Shown piece after piece: positions 29,566 through 37,927 of a stretch of DNA of 64,000 nt. Position numbers and translations under genes: made by a program. The notes beneath the pieces were generated by a model that was not told where the DNA came from, ran no database searches, and saw nothing but the letters and a program-made list of their open reading frames with translations. Each line of letters starts with the position of its first letter. Within the stretch, counting starts at the first letter, position 1. Source of the stretch: JAJKIP01 sp037200685 (GTDB lineage: Bacteria; Bacteroidota; Bacteroidia; Chitinophagales; Chitinophagaceae). The stretch lies in assembly GCA_037200685.1 (NCBI GenBank), contig JBBCIG010000017.1, positions 124,001-188,000 of the forward strand, in the 5' to 3' direction.

Positions 29566-30105
29566 ATGAGAATATTACTATTTATACTGGTATTTTTTAT
29601 AATTGGTTGTCGCGATAAGAAGACACCCTCTTTGTTTGGTGAGTTGACAGAGCTGACAGATGTTAAAATACATTTGGTTGATTATGGACTGGAAAATATA
29701 CCCGCAGAGATCGGAGATCTTAAAAATGCTAAACGGATATGCATTTCAAAGGATAGCACGACCGGGTGGACACTTTATCCTCCGCTCGGTAGAATGTATG
29801 AGGAAAGATCAAAGCCTCCATATAAACAATTGCCTGACCAGATCACAACCTTAACAGGTCTTAAAAGTTTAACGCTGGTAGGCCTTGACCTCAATACGCT
29901 TCCCGACAGTTTTGGCCGGCTTAAAGAACTTGATACACTGATCTTGTATATGAACAAACTTACGATCGCCAATGAACTTGATAAACTCAAGGGATTAAAA
30001 AAGCTTAAATATCTCGGCTTGATGGGAAACATTGTCACTGCAAATGATCTTGAAGAGTTAGAGAGATCGATACCGGGGATTGTTACAAATCCCGGATTGC
30101 GTTAA
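29566..30105 (+). CDS. Leucine-rich-repeat lipoprotein
   Basis: A 179-residue protein with a lipoprotein signal (LFILVFFIIGCRDKK, Cys15). Leucine-rich repeats run from about residue 85: LPDQITTLTGLKSLTLVGLDL, LPDSFGRLKELDTLILYMNKL and LKGLKKLKYLGLMGN (quoted in parts). The spacing is the bacterial 23-residue kind. It is probably surface or periplasm anchored and binds a protein partner, which is unknown. Confidence 0.8.
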   Translation: MRILLFILVFFIIGCRDKKTPSLFGELTELTDVKIHLVDYGLENIPAEIGDLKNAKRICISKDSTTGWTLYPPLGRMYEERSKPPYKQLPDQITTLTGLKSLTLVGLDLNTLPDSFGRLKELDTLILYMNKLTIANELDKLKGLKKLKYLGLMGNIVTANDLEELERSIPGIVTNPGLR

Positions 30106-30156
30106 TGGCATACAGTAGAAAGAGATCTCATCTTCAATTAAAGGAACAGGCCAGCG

Positions 30157-30232
30157 AAATGCTCAATAGAATTACCGAACGCTGAAGAGTGCGACGCAAC
30201 AGACGATGATAGTAGCAATGCAGCCGGGCTAA
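30157..30232 (-). repeat. Interspersed repeat R, copy 6
   Basis: Minus orientation: AATGCTCAATAGAATTACCG, GCTGAAGAGTGCGACGCAA, CAGACGATGATAGTAG, CAGCCGGGCTAATG. No promoter tail. Confidence 0.8.
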
Positions 30233-30278
30233 TGCACTGCATCCTGCGGATAATATATATTCATAAACTCCACATAAC

Positions 30279-30839
30279 ATGACAACAGGCCTTTCTAAAA
30301 TAACGATACATATGGTGTCAAGCCTGGACGGCTTTATTGCCAATAAAGACAATACTGTTTCGTGGTTTGAGACGGCTGACTATTATGAGAAGGGAGTTGA
30401 TGCACCGGATGCGGAGGCGTTTCTTAAAACAATAGATTGCTATGTGATGGGGGCACGGACATATCAACATGCTGTGGAACTTTCGAAATCGTATGGATGG
30501 GTGTATGGTGACGTGCCGACTGTTGTAGTATCGCATCGTAACCTGCCGGTGGAGAGAAAGAATATTAAAATTTATTCAGGCGGGCTGGACAAACTTGTGA
30601 ATGAAGAACTGAAACCAAATTATCAGAATGTTTGGCTGGTGGGCGGGGCGATGCTTGCGAGAGAATTTATTCGTTTACAATTGGCGGATGAAATAAGGCT
30701 TTCTGTTTTGCCTGTTATGCTGGGTGGCGGTACTTTGTTTTTTGATGATAAAGGACAAGAACAGGCATTGCATTTAAAAGACGTAACTACGTATAAAAGC
30801 GGGATGGTGGAACTGCATTATGAAATAAAGAAAGGGTAA
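30279..30839 (+). CDS. Dihydrofolate reductase family protein (RibD C-terminal-like)
   Basis: A 186-residue NADPH-type reductase fold. ITIHMVSSLDGFIANKD is the classic N-terminal strand and loop of the RibD C-terminal/DHFR-like family. VMGARTYQHA and VWLVGGAMLAREFIR carry the cofactor-binding Gly pair. The family includes many uncharacterised proteins of unknown substrate; it is not FolA itself. It sits as a single gene between repeats. Confidence 0.87.
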   Translation: MTTGLSKITIHMVSSLDGFIANKDNTVSWFETADYYEKGVDAPDAEAFLKTIDCYVMGARTYQHAVELSKSYGWVYGDVPTVVVSHRNLPVERKNIKIYSGGLDKLVNEELKPNYQNVWLVGGAMLAREFIRLQLADEIRLSVLPVMLGGGTLFFDDKGQEQALHLKDVTTYKSGMVELHYEIKKG

Positions 30840-30970
30840 GTGTGTTACCCGGTTTATCGCTCCATTTTCATGTTTTGGCAACTCCATAGATATCCTGAAC
30901 AATTAAAAAAGAGGAGTTTCGTAAATTTATGAAGCATGGGTTATTGAACTAACAGATAAAAGACATTGAA

Positions 30971-31963
30971 ATGATACGATCATTGATTGTTATATTATTC
31001 TTTCCCATTAACGCAATAGCATGTTCATGCGGAGATTTTCGCGGAGAGGTTACGATAAAGGACTATAATAACAGTGAAATGATAATAGTGGGCAAGGCGA
31101 TAAAAGTGACCATAGACCGCAATGAATCAGTATACAAACAACGACGGATTGAATTTCAAATTGAAGATGTATTTAAAGGAAAGATAGATTCACATACAGT
31201 GATGATATATACTGCATGGAGCGATGCGACCTGCGGGCTGATCGTTAAAGAGGGTGAAGAATGGTTGATATGGGCTTACTTACGGGATAATGTTATCTCG
31301 ACTAGTTTATGCACACGAAGCAGACCTAAAAAAAACGCTGCCGCCGATTTAAAAACACTCGCCTATTTCAAATCAAATCCGCGAATAACTGAATGGAAGG
31401 ATGGAACAGGTTCATTATTCGCTATTGGTGAATTAAAAAATAATACACCTACCGGCTATTGGAAATATTTTTATAAGAATGGTTTTATTGAATCTGAAGG
31501 TTTGTATAACAATGGGAAGTATGATGGCAAATGGACTATCTATCTTGACCCGGAAGGAATAGTTATCCGGCTTAAAAACGATAAGAAAATCCCGGAGGAT
31601 TCAATGCCTGACCTGCAACTGCTTCAACATAAAGTTTGGCAAATCCAATATTACAAAAACGGTAAGGGGGACGGTGAATTTATTCGTTATGCATATTATT
31701 CGACCGACAAACCAATAAGTATTACAAACTATAAGGAAGGAAAAGCGGATGGCAAATTAATTGACTATTATGCTAACGGAATTATTGCGTCCGAGCAAAA
31801 TTATAAAGACGGAAAACTTGATGGTTACTTAAGAGAATATTTTAAAAACGGGCAATTAAAAGAAGAAGGAAAATATGTGCAGGATAACCCGGTCGGCGAA
31901 TTCAAATTGTATAACGAAGCCGGCGAGCTAATAAAAACAAGTATTGATAAAAGACCGAAGTAA
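30971..31963 (+). CDS. Exported NTR/TIMP-like plus MORN-repeat protein
   Basis: A 330-residue protein. The signal peptide (residues 1-17) ends so that the mature protein would begin Cys-Ser-Cys, as in TIMP/NTR-type OB-fold domains. VDVFKGK-like IEDVFKGKIDSHTVMIYT and a distal Cys (ATCG, SLCTRS) fit that domain (about 18-135). Residues 150-320 hold YwqK/MORN-like repeats such as TGYWKYFYKNGFIESEGLY, DGKLIDYYANGIIASEQNY and DGYLREYFKNGQLKEEGKY. TAAATTTA at 30922-30929 lies upstream, without a good -33. Function is unknown. Confidence 0.75.
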   Translation: MIRSLIVILFFPINAIACSCGDFRGEVTIKDYNNSEMIIVGKAIKVTIDRNESVYKQRRIEFQIEDVFKGKIDSHTVMIYTAWSDATCGLIVKEGEEWLIWAYLRDNVISTSLCTRSRPKKNAAADLKTLAYFKSNPRITEWKDGTGSLFAIGELKNNTPTGYWKYFYKNGFIESEGLYNNGKYDGKWTIYLDPEGIVIRLKNDKKIPEDSMPDLQLLQHKVWQIQYYKNGKGDGEFIRYAYYSTDKPISITNYKEGKADGKLIDYYANGIIASEQNYKDGKLDGYLREYFKNGQLKEEGKYVQDNPVGEFKLYNEAGELIKTSIDKRPK

Positions 31964-32008
31964 CGCCTTTGCCCACAACACAGCCTTTCTTTTTCATCTA
32001 ATCTACTC

Positions 32009-32350
32009 TCACGATTTTTTTAACTGGCCGGTTATTTCTTTTAATTCATTGTAAGGAATGGCGGCGAGTGTTTCTTTCCAGTCGGGCGGCGGCTCGTTTT
32101 TGTGCAATTTAAATAAGGGATGACCGGGAGGTAACGGCGCATCTTTATCCGGAGTGAAAGAAAGCAGGTCATGCGGTTCGCAAATGAAGATGCGGCAAAG
32201 CTTTTCTATATGGTCCAGCCGGAAGACATGCGTGCTGCTTTTTAAAAGCAGGTGGGCGGTGTGGCGGGAGAAGCCCGCCTTTACCAAAAATGAATAGGGC
32301 CTTTCGATGTAGCGGGCCCGGATGACGGGCATGATGTTGAGTGTAAGCAT
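32009..32350 (-). CDS. Cro/C1-type helix-turn-helix protein
   Basis: A 113-residue probable transcription factor. SFLVKAGFSRHTAHLLLKSS and the following LDHIEKLCRIFICEPHDLLSF match the XRE pattern, in which a sequence-specific helix is followed by a 'which genes/cells' helix ending near DLL. The C-terminal tail (DWKETLAAIPYNELKEI) has no known domain. It is divergent from, but over 500 bases away from, the 32896-35169 cluster, so control of that cluster is only a guess. Confidence 0.8.
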   Translation of the reverse strand: MLTLNIMPVIRARYIERPYSFLVKAGFSRHTAHLLLKSSTHVFRLDHIEKLCRIFICEPHDLLSFTPDKDAPLPPGHPLFKLHKNEPPPDWKETLAAIPYNELKEITGQLKKS

Positions 32351-32416
32351 ATATATATAAATGTAGCAGGCCTTTTTTGGCGGAAGTTTAGAAAATTTAT
32401 GATTTAGGTTCGAAAA

Positions 32417-32644
32417 ATGCTGATTCAGGTGTTAAAAACCCTGACAAATGTGAAAGAATTACAAACGCAGTTACGAGAACTACTGACAACCTTAAGAGAA
32501 CTACAAAGTAAGTTGCCAGTAGTCCGGGGGAGGTTACTAAAGTTGCTGGGGCGGCTGCGAGAAGTGCTGATGACTATCAAAAAACTACAAACGCAGTTAA
32601 CAGAACCACTGATGATATTGAGAGAACTACAAACGCAGTTATGA
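32417..32644 (+). CDS. Low-complexity coiled-coil ORF, doubtful
   Basis: A 75-residue frame of Leu-rich heptads (LRELQTQL recurs three times) encoded by an imperfect DNA repeat of about 42 bases containing CTACAAACGCAGTTA. The next frame is also almost open and reads as Thr/Asn/Ala-rich repeats (TNAVTRTTDN, TNAVNRTTDDIERTT), so either or neither frame may be real. The repeats run on to about 32700. No ribosome-binding clue. Confidence 0.3.
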   Translation: MLIQVLKTLTNVKELQTQLRELLTTLRELQSKLPVVRGRLLKLLGRLREVLMTIKKLQTQLTEPLMILRELQTQL

Positions 32645-32895
32645 GAAATACAAACGCAGTTACCAGGACTGCTGCGGAAGGTGAGAAAGTTACTGAGAAA
32701 CGTTGCTGTTTTGCCCGGTTTCTGAAAAAACCATAACTTAGGACTTCTTCACACCTTATCCTATCCTTCTCCCTATTAATACTTAAATGATAAGTAGCAT
32801 ATAAAAATTAGTTATTCGAGAGACGAACTAAGGCTTTGAATTGAACATTTATCTTTATTAAAACTGGCATCCGTTTACAATTCTAAAAAGACAAC

Positions 32896-33183
32896 ATGAT
32901 CAAATTTATTCCGAAGTTGATTGATATTGAATCACCATTATCAGACCCAGAAGGCTTTACGGCCAATTTAGCTAACAAAAGTCTTGCTTCGCAGCTGAAC
33001 AAAAAGCTTGAAGGTAAATTTTGTCCAGATCACCCAACATTTGAAAACAGAATACTTGTTCATTTCAAAAAAGACGGAAATATAATGACAGTTCAATCAT
33101 ACTGCTGTCAAAATTTTAAAGAGAAACTTGATTTGATTGCCCAAAATAAAAACCCATTTTCTTCCAAAACGACGGATGAATAA
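32896..33183 (+). CDS. Small Cys/His protein upstream of HNH nuclease
   Basis: A 95-residue cytosolic protein that I do not recognise. FCPDHPTFENR (Cys43, His45) and SYCCQNF (Cys74, Cys75) could form a metal site. It begins a run of three same-strand genes with short gaps of 14 and 37 bases. All three are clearly more AT-rich than the housekeeping genes. Its role may be partner or regulator of the nuclease. Confidence 0.65.
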   Translation: MIKFIPKLIDIESPLSDPEGFTANLANKSLASQLNKKLEGKFCPDHPTFENRILVHFKKDGNIMTVQSYCCQNFKEKLDLIAQNKNPFSSKTTDE

Positions 33184-33197
33184 GACAAAACCAATAA

Positions 33198-33989
33198 ATG
33201 AATAAAAAAACATTTACTCCATTTGAAAGGTATGCAATTTGGAAGTGTCATGAAGAAAGGTGTTGGTTATGCATTCAACCACTAAGCTATAGAGAAACTA
33301 CCATAGATCATTTTTTTCCTGAAGAACTTTTAGAAGATAATCAAAGACGAACAAGGATATTAATCGAGTATGGATTAAACGATGAAACTTTTAATATAAA
33401 TGGTTTTGAAAATTGGTTGCCAGCTCATACAAAATGTAACCAGTTAAAGGCGACAAAAACTCCAAAATTTATCCCTGGCTATGCTATTATTTTAGAGAAT
33501 CTTATTTCCAAAGCCGAAAAAGTAAAGAAAACAGTTTTGAAATTAACAGAAAATAAAAATAAAGACAAAGTATTTTTAGCATTATTGAATGCTTTAGAAA
33601 TAGGAGTTATTTCCTTTGAAGATCTGTTAGAATTTATAAAACCAATTGGTGACAAAAAAAATATTCAATTCATTTCAAAAGATCTAATTCTTTTATCTGG
33701 TGGATATTGGATTTATCGCCAAAATATTGCATATGAAGGTTTTTGTAAATGTAAAAAAAATCATTGTGTTGAAAGCAGTGAAAAACTATATTGCTATTTT
33801 TCTACTAGTCAATCACAATGGGTCATAACAACAGGATTATTTTATAAATGTTATGATGAAATAATAATTTGCCCTCGTTGTCAACAAAAACATAAAAGAG
33901 GCCACGTTGGTAAAATTAGAATTTGCGGATTACCCTATTTAAACCAAGAATTACAAACGGATAATTTACAAAAGATTCCCACTCATTAA
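33198..33989 (+). CDS. HNH endonuclease with extra zinc-binding tail
   Basis: A 263-residue protein. The N-terminal HNH fold shows Cys22-x2-Cys25 (CWLC), TIDHFFPE with Asp37-His38, Asn72 and AHTKCNQLKATK with His77, Cys80 and Asn81, a complete beta-beta-alpha-metal set. A middle region (about 95-170) is helical. The C-terminal third has further Cys/His clusters (FCKCKKNHC, ICPRCQQKHKRG) suggesting a zinc ribbon. It is the second gene of the AT-rich trio. HNH proteins in such accessory units often cut nucleic acid during defence; that role here is inferred. Confidence 0.82.
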   Translation: MNKKTFTPFERYAIWKCHEERCWLCIQPLSYRETTIDHFFPEELLEDNQRRTRILIEYGLNDETFNINGFENWLPAHTKCNQLKATKTPKFIPGYAIILENLISKAEKVKKTVLKLTENKNKDKVFLALLNALEIGVISFEDLLEFIKPIGDKKNIQFISKDLILLSGGYWIYRQNIAYEGFCKCKKNHCVESSEKLYCYFSTSQSQWVITTGLFYKCYDEIIICPRCQQKHKRGHVGKIRICGLPYLNQELQTDNLQKIPTH

Positions 33990-34026
33990 TATTCAACAAC
34001 GATAAAATGAGTCAAATTTTAAATAC

Positions 34027-35169
34027 ATGGCAAACTTAGCTCTCACGAAACTCCCTATAGAAAAAGAAAAATGGACAAGATCAGAAGATGCCACAAATGG
34101 CATTGTGATCAACTATGACGGCACAAGTGGCTTTGCTGCGGCAAACTGGCCTTGTACTTATACTTTAGATTTAGAAGTAGAATATCGATTATCAGTTATT
34201 CGGTTTCTTCTCTGGGACAATCTAGGTAATCCAAATAATAGAATTAACAATAGAAAGTATAAGTTTACTTTAAGTATATCTTCTGATGGTATAAATTTTG
34301 TTACTGTATTTTCAAATCAAAATCAAGACGGCTCCAACGGCTGGTTTTCTTTCAGATTCATAAATGAAACATATGCTCGTTATGTACGACTAGTGGGCCA
34401 TTACAATACAGCTAATGAACAAATTCATATTGTAGAATTTGAAATTCATGATCAAGAACCTCCTCAATTAGCTAGTAATAATGTTCACAATATCGACGTT
34501 ATTACTGGAATGGGAATGCCAAGTGAAGAAAGAATAAGTGAGTTAATCAGTAAAGTTATATCTCAAAAAAATATAATCCTTGAAGGCACAGAAGAAAAAA
34601 TAAAAAATCTTGACAGATCATTAAAACAATCTAGCCAAGCACTAGAGCAAATAGAATTAATAAAAAAAAGTAATGACTTTACAACCGAAGCAATCAAGAA
34701 TAATAATAGAGCAAATAGATGGCTAATCGCTTCCTGCACAGTAATATTAATCTTCTTTGCAATTCTTCTTTTATTTGTTTTTTGTGACAAACATTCAACT
34801 ACTATTATCACGGATGCGTCAACGAACAAATCTGTTCAGCCATATACAACATTATTGTTAAGCGCATTCTATGTGACAAAGGCACTTCTCCTTTCTACAT
34901 TGTTATTTATCCTCGGCTGGTTTCTTAAAAATTATCGTTCTGAAAAACACAATTACGTCATTAATAAACATAAAGCAATGACTTTAACTGTCGCAACCGG
35001 AATTCTGACTAAAGAAGATTATAAACTAACTGATAAAGGAAATATTTTTATTCAAGCCATGGAAATAATTTTTACTCATCAAACATCTGGTTTTTCAAAA
35101 GAAGATAATAGTTCACCAAGCGTAGTAAATACCTTACTGCAAAAAAGGATACCCAAAACGGATGTTTAA
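34027..35169 (+). CDS. Discoidin-domain, coiled-coil, two-helix membrane protein
   Basis: A 380-residue protein with no signal peptide. Residues about 10-142 look like an F5/8 type C (discoidin) domain: WTRSEDATNG, PCTYTLDLEVEYRLSVIRF, SSDGINFVTVF and YARYVRLVGHY. Residues 165-225 are charged coiled coil. Two membrane helices lie at about 232-253 and 275-300. The tail after helix 2 (HNYVINKHKAMTLTVATGIL) resembles cytosolic tails of other two-helix accessory membrane proteins. By topology the discoidin domain would be cytosolic, which is unusual for this fold. Last gene of the trio with the HNH protein. Confidence 0.75.
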   Translation: MANLALTKLPIEKEKWTRSEDATNGIVINYDGTSGFAAANWPCTYTLDLEVEYRLSVIRFLLWDNLGNPNNRINNRKYKFTLSISSDGINFVTVFSNQNQDGSNGWFSFRFINETYARYVRLVGHYNTANEQIHIVEFEIHDQEPPQLASNNVHNIDVITGMGMPSEERISELISKVISQKNIILEGTEEKIKNLDRSLKQSSQALEQIELIKKSNDFTTEAIKNNNRANRWLIASCTVILIFFAILLLFVFCDKHSTTIITDASTNKSVQPYTTLLLSAFYVTKALLLSTLLFILGWFLKNYRSEKHNYVINKHKAMTLTVATGILTKEDYKLTDKGNIFIQAMEIIFTHQTSGFSKEDNSSPSVVNTLLQKRIPKTDV

Positions 35170-35239
35170 TTTTATCAAAAACAAATTGACATGAGTGTAT
35201 AATAACTTTCAGAATAGCTGTTCCAAAGGATTCTTCCAA

Positions 35240-35421
35240 AATGCTCAATAGAATTACCGAACGCTGAAGAGTGCGACGCAACAGGTGATGATAGTAGTCC
35301 CGGACGTCCGGGACAGTTGGTTAACAAATGCGCCGTCCCGATATACATCGGGATTTCGCTTCGCTCAACAACAGACGATGATAGTCCACGGGATGCTGCG
35401 CATAGCAATGCAGCCGGGCTA
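35240..35421 (-). repeat. Interspersed repeat R, copy 7, with two inserted palindromes
   Basis: Minus orientation: AATGCTCAATAGAATTACCG, AAGAGTGCGACGCAACAGG, ATGATAGTAG, then the palindrome TCCCGGACGTCCGGGA and, 22 bases on, TCCCGATATACATCGGGA, then a repeated R segment ending CAGCCGGGCTACT. A GGCGGAACGGAGTTCCGCC palindrome follows at 35439-35457. It fills the gene-free gap 35170-35554. Confidence 0.85.
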
Positions 35422-35554
35422 CTTATACTTTTTATCAGGGCGGAACGGAGTTCCGCCGTCCAAAAGCTGGCAATCAAAGACATACATAAAAGCTTGCCGC
35501 CGTTATTGCAAAAGACCTTTATTCTTTTTACTTTAGAGTATACCACGAAGAAGT

Positions 35555-35893
35555 ATGCTAAAGATACTTGCACTTTTATTACTCTCTCTTTCTGTAAAAG
35601 CACAGGCGATTTATAAAACACCTTCCGGCGCTAAATACCACTTGGCTACGTGCAGGACAGTGAAGAATGTGTCTGAACAAATAACAATTGCTGAAGCGAA
35701 GCAGCTGGGCTTGCAACCGTGCAAGGTGTGCAAGCCTGTAAATATTTATGCAACCGGCACTTCGTCCTCACCCAATAAAGCACAGGGCCAGGGCACGACT
35801 GTTCAATGCAAAGGGAATACCAAAAGCGGTACACGCTGCAAACACATGACACGTATTGCAAATGGTTATTGCTTTCAGCACCGGCCTGAATAA
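35555..35893 (+). CDS. Exported small Cys-rich protein (DUF5763-like)
   Basis: A 112-residue protein with signal peptide (MLKILALLLLSLSVKAQA). First part: YHLATCRTVKN ... GLQPCKVCKP, an Ada-like metal-binding pattern common in secreted Bacteroidota proteins. Second part: TVQCKGNTKSGTRCKHMTR and GYCFQHRP, the Cys/His pattern I associate with DUF5763. Function is unknown. Confidence 0.75.
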   Translation: MLKILALLLLSLSVKAQAIYKTPSGAKYHLATCRTVKNVSEQITIAEAKQLGLQPCKVCKPVNIYATGTSSSPNKAQGQGTTVQCKGNTKSGTRCKHMTRIANGYCFQHRPE

Positions 35894-36038
35894 TTTATGG
35901 GTTAGTTCTCATTAAAGGGACGAAGACCATTACCCTGAAATCAAACAGTGTTTTCTTGAAAAATTGGAACGGCTGTCATAAATTTATGTAGCAGGGTATT
36001 GTGAATGAAAGCACTACCTGGAAAATAATTGATATTGT

Positions 36039-36476
36039 ATGGCTACAAAAAACAAAACAGTATATACAGAAGCTGACGTTATTGATTTTATAAATTCATT
36101 CGTTGACCAGGAACAAAAAAAGCTGGACAGCCTTCGGCTCATTGAGCTTATGCAGGAATGGTCTGGCTTTGAACCCAAAATGTGGGGGCCGACTATTATC
36201 GGTTTTGGAAATTATCATTATAAGTATGCGAGCGGGCATGAAGGGGATGCGCCAATAATTGGTTTTTCACCCCGAAAAGCTGAGTTCTCTCTTTACGTTT
36301 ATACTCCAGGCGGTGACAATGAAAAGCTGCTTGAAAAATTGGGGAAATACAAAATGGGCAAAGCTTGTATTTATTTTAAAAAGCTGGCCGACCTTAACCT
36401 TGACGTGTTGGAAAAACTTAGTAAATCGACAATTAAGTACATAAATGAGAATCACGAATGCGGCGCTTGTAAATAA
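36039..36476 (+). CDS. DUF1801 domain protein
   Basis: A 145-residue cytosolic protein. EWSGFEPKMWGPTIIGFGNY, GDAPIIGFSPRKAEFSLYVY and KMGKACIYFKKLADLNLDVL (each a separate segment) are typical of DUF1801/YdhG-like proteins. The family is structurally known but biochemically unassigned. Monocistronic, downstream of an upstream TAAATTTA-like tail near 35981. Confidence 0.87.
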   Translation: MATKNKTVYTEADVIDFINSFVDQEQKKLDSLRLIELMQEWSGFEPKMWGPTIIGFGNYHYKYASGHEGDAPIIGFSPRKAEFSLYVYTPGGDNEKLLEKLGKYKMGKACIYFKKLADLNLDVLEKLSKSTIKYINENHECGACK

Positions 36477-36571
36477 TAAGATAATATAACATTTCGAACG
36501 TCCTGCTAGTAAGCAGACCTTAGCCTGCCCGTTGTACCTCGCACAAACGAAATTCGTGAATAAATAAATTT

Positions 36572-37069
36572 ATGAGTTGTGTGCCAGCAAGACAACCTTC
36601 ATTGATACTTATAAATTTTAAATACGACTTGGAAATAATCTCTGAAATCATCCAACAATGGAAAGTGGAGAAAATTCAACTAAATCCACCGGCAACACTT
36701 GATGCTATCAAGCGTACCGAGGAAACAGTTAATTATACATTCCCGCAAGACTTCAAAGAACTTTACTTAATAGCCGACGGCTTTAAAAATTGGGATTGGC
36801 GACCAAATATGTTTTCGCTTTGGCTTTTACAGCGAATAATTGATGAATATTTGGAAGAATTATCCAGGAACACTGACAACCTAACACAGCAGGATGAACA
36901 CGCAAAGAATTTTGTAGGTTTTTGTGATTACCTTATCAACAGTCACCAAATTGGTTTTTTCAAGAACAGCACTGGTGTGTACAAATCATACGATGAATTT
37001 AATCCGATTGCGCAGTCATTCAATGAAGCGTTGCAACTAATCAACAAAGACGCGGACTTAATTTATTGA
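36572..37069 (+). CDS. SMI1/KNR4 (SUKH) family protein
   Basis: The longest frame gives 165 residues from the ATG in TAAATTTATGAGTTGT. That ATG overlaps the putative -7 box, so the true start is probably downstream, where only TTG or later ATG codons exist. NPPATLDAIKRTEETVNYTF (segment) and PQDFKELYLIADGF are the SUKH hallmark, followed by WDWRPNMFSLW. SUKH proteins are frequently immunity proteins against toxic nucleases; no toxin gene is visible beside it. Confidence 0.8.
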   Translation: MSCVPARQPSLILINFKYDLEIISEIIQQWKVEKIQLNPPATLDAIKRTEETVNYTFPQDFKELYLIADGFKNWDWRPNMFSLWLLQRIIDEYLEELSRNTDNLTQQDEHAKNFVGFCDYLINSHQIGFFKNSTGVYKSYDEFNPIAQSFNEALQLINKDADLIY

Positions 37070-37117
37070 AGGCTGGCTTCAACAGGACGAATGCACAACA
37101 TAAAGAAGAACAGTTCA

Positions 37118-37190
37118 ACGACGAGTCCGCCTTGCACAGACCCACGCAGTGAGACTCGTCTGGGAAACAACCTATGCAATGAGACTCGCC
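37118..37190. repeat. Inverted repeat T, copy 2
   Basis: ACGACGAGTCCGCC ... CCCACGCAGTGAGACTCGTC, with a second GCAATGAGACTCGCC after it. It lies directly after the SUKH gene. Confidence 0.7.
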
Positions 37191-37240
37191 GACAAAAGAT
37201 AACTGGATTTCTAACTAATCATCGTAAATGATTTAGATCG

Positions 37241-37268
37241 GTGGTTGGTGGAAGAAAACACCAACCAC
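37241..37268. repeat. Hairpin repeat S, copy 1
   Basis: GTGGTTGGTG and CACCAACCAC form a perfect 10-bp stem around GAAGAAAA; it is followed by GGCGT. The same hairpin recurs at 41220, 49466-49580 and 52313-52424. Confidence 0.75.
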
Positions 37269-37308
37269 GGCGTAGAGATTATGACTTAATTAATAAGTAA
37301 ATATAGCT

Positions 37309-37773
37309 ATGGTAAAAAACAAATTAATACGCATGGACAATGTTGGCATCGTGGTAGAATCCCTCGATGAGGCTATTGCCTTTTTCACAGAGCTTGGCCT
37401 GCAACTTGAAGGGCGGGCCACGATAGAAGGAGAATGGGCCGGGCGTGTGACCGGATTGGGAAACCAGCATGTGGAGATTGCAATGATGGTTACTCCTGAT
37501 GGCCATAGCCGGCTCGAGATATCACGATTTCTAACTCCACCTATTGTAGCGGATCACCGCAAGGCCCCGGTAAACGCTCTTGGCTATTTGCGGGTTATGT
37601 TCACTGTTGACGATATCGATGATACTCTTGCCAGGCTGCAAAAAATTGGTGCGCAACTCGTCGGCGAAGTGGTGAAGTATGAGGAATTATATCGCCTTTG
37701 TTATATCCGCGGTCCTGAAGGGATTCTTATTGGACTGGCGGAACAACTCAGTGAAAATAGAAATCCGTTATAA
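37309..37773 (+). CDS. VOC/glyoxalase family protein
   Basis: A 154-residue vicinal-oxygen-chelate protein. MDNVGIVVESLDEAIAFFTEL is the first beta-alpha unit, HVEIAMM, RLEISRF and YIRGPEGILIGLAE supply the usual metal-ligand positions (His, Glu). Related proteins are lyases, dioxygenases or antibiotic-resistance proteins, and the substrate cannot be told from sequence. Confidence 0.88.
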   Translation: MVKNKLIRMDNVGIVVESLDEAIAFFTELGLQLEGRATIEGEWAGRVTGLGNQHVEIAMMVTPDGHSRLEISRFLTPPIVADHRKAPVNALGYLRVMFTVDDIDDTLARLQKIGAQLVGEVVKYEELYRLCYIRGPEGILIGLAEQLSENRNPL

Positions 37774-37927
37774 CTTCGACCGGTCGCTGAAACATTTCGG
37801 CGCCACTCCTTCCTCTATGAAAAAAAAACAACCATTCTGAACTGATTAATCAAATTAATGGCCCCTGCATTAAAACGGTTTAATCTATTTCCCTTTAGTT
37901 TTGTGCGAAATAAATAATCAAAAACAA

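Noticed and set aside
32456..32700. Possible CRISPR array
   Set aside because: Repeats are contiguous and imperfect with no unique spacers, so it is a simple tandem repeat.
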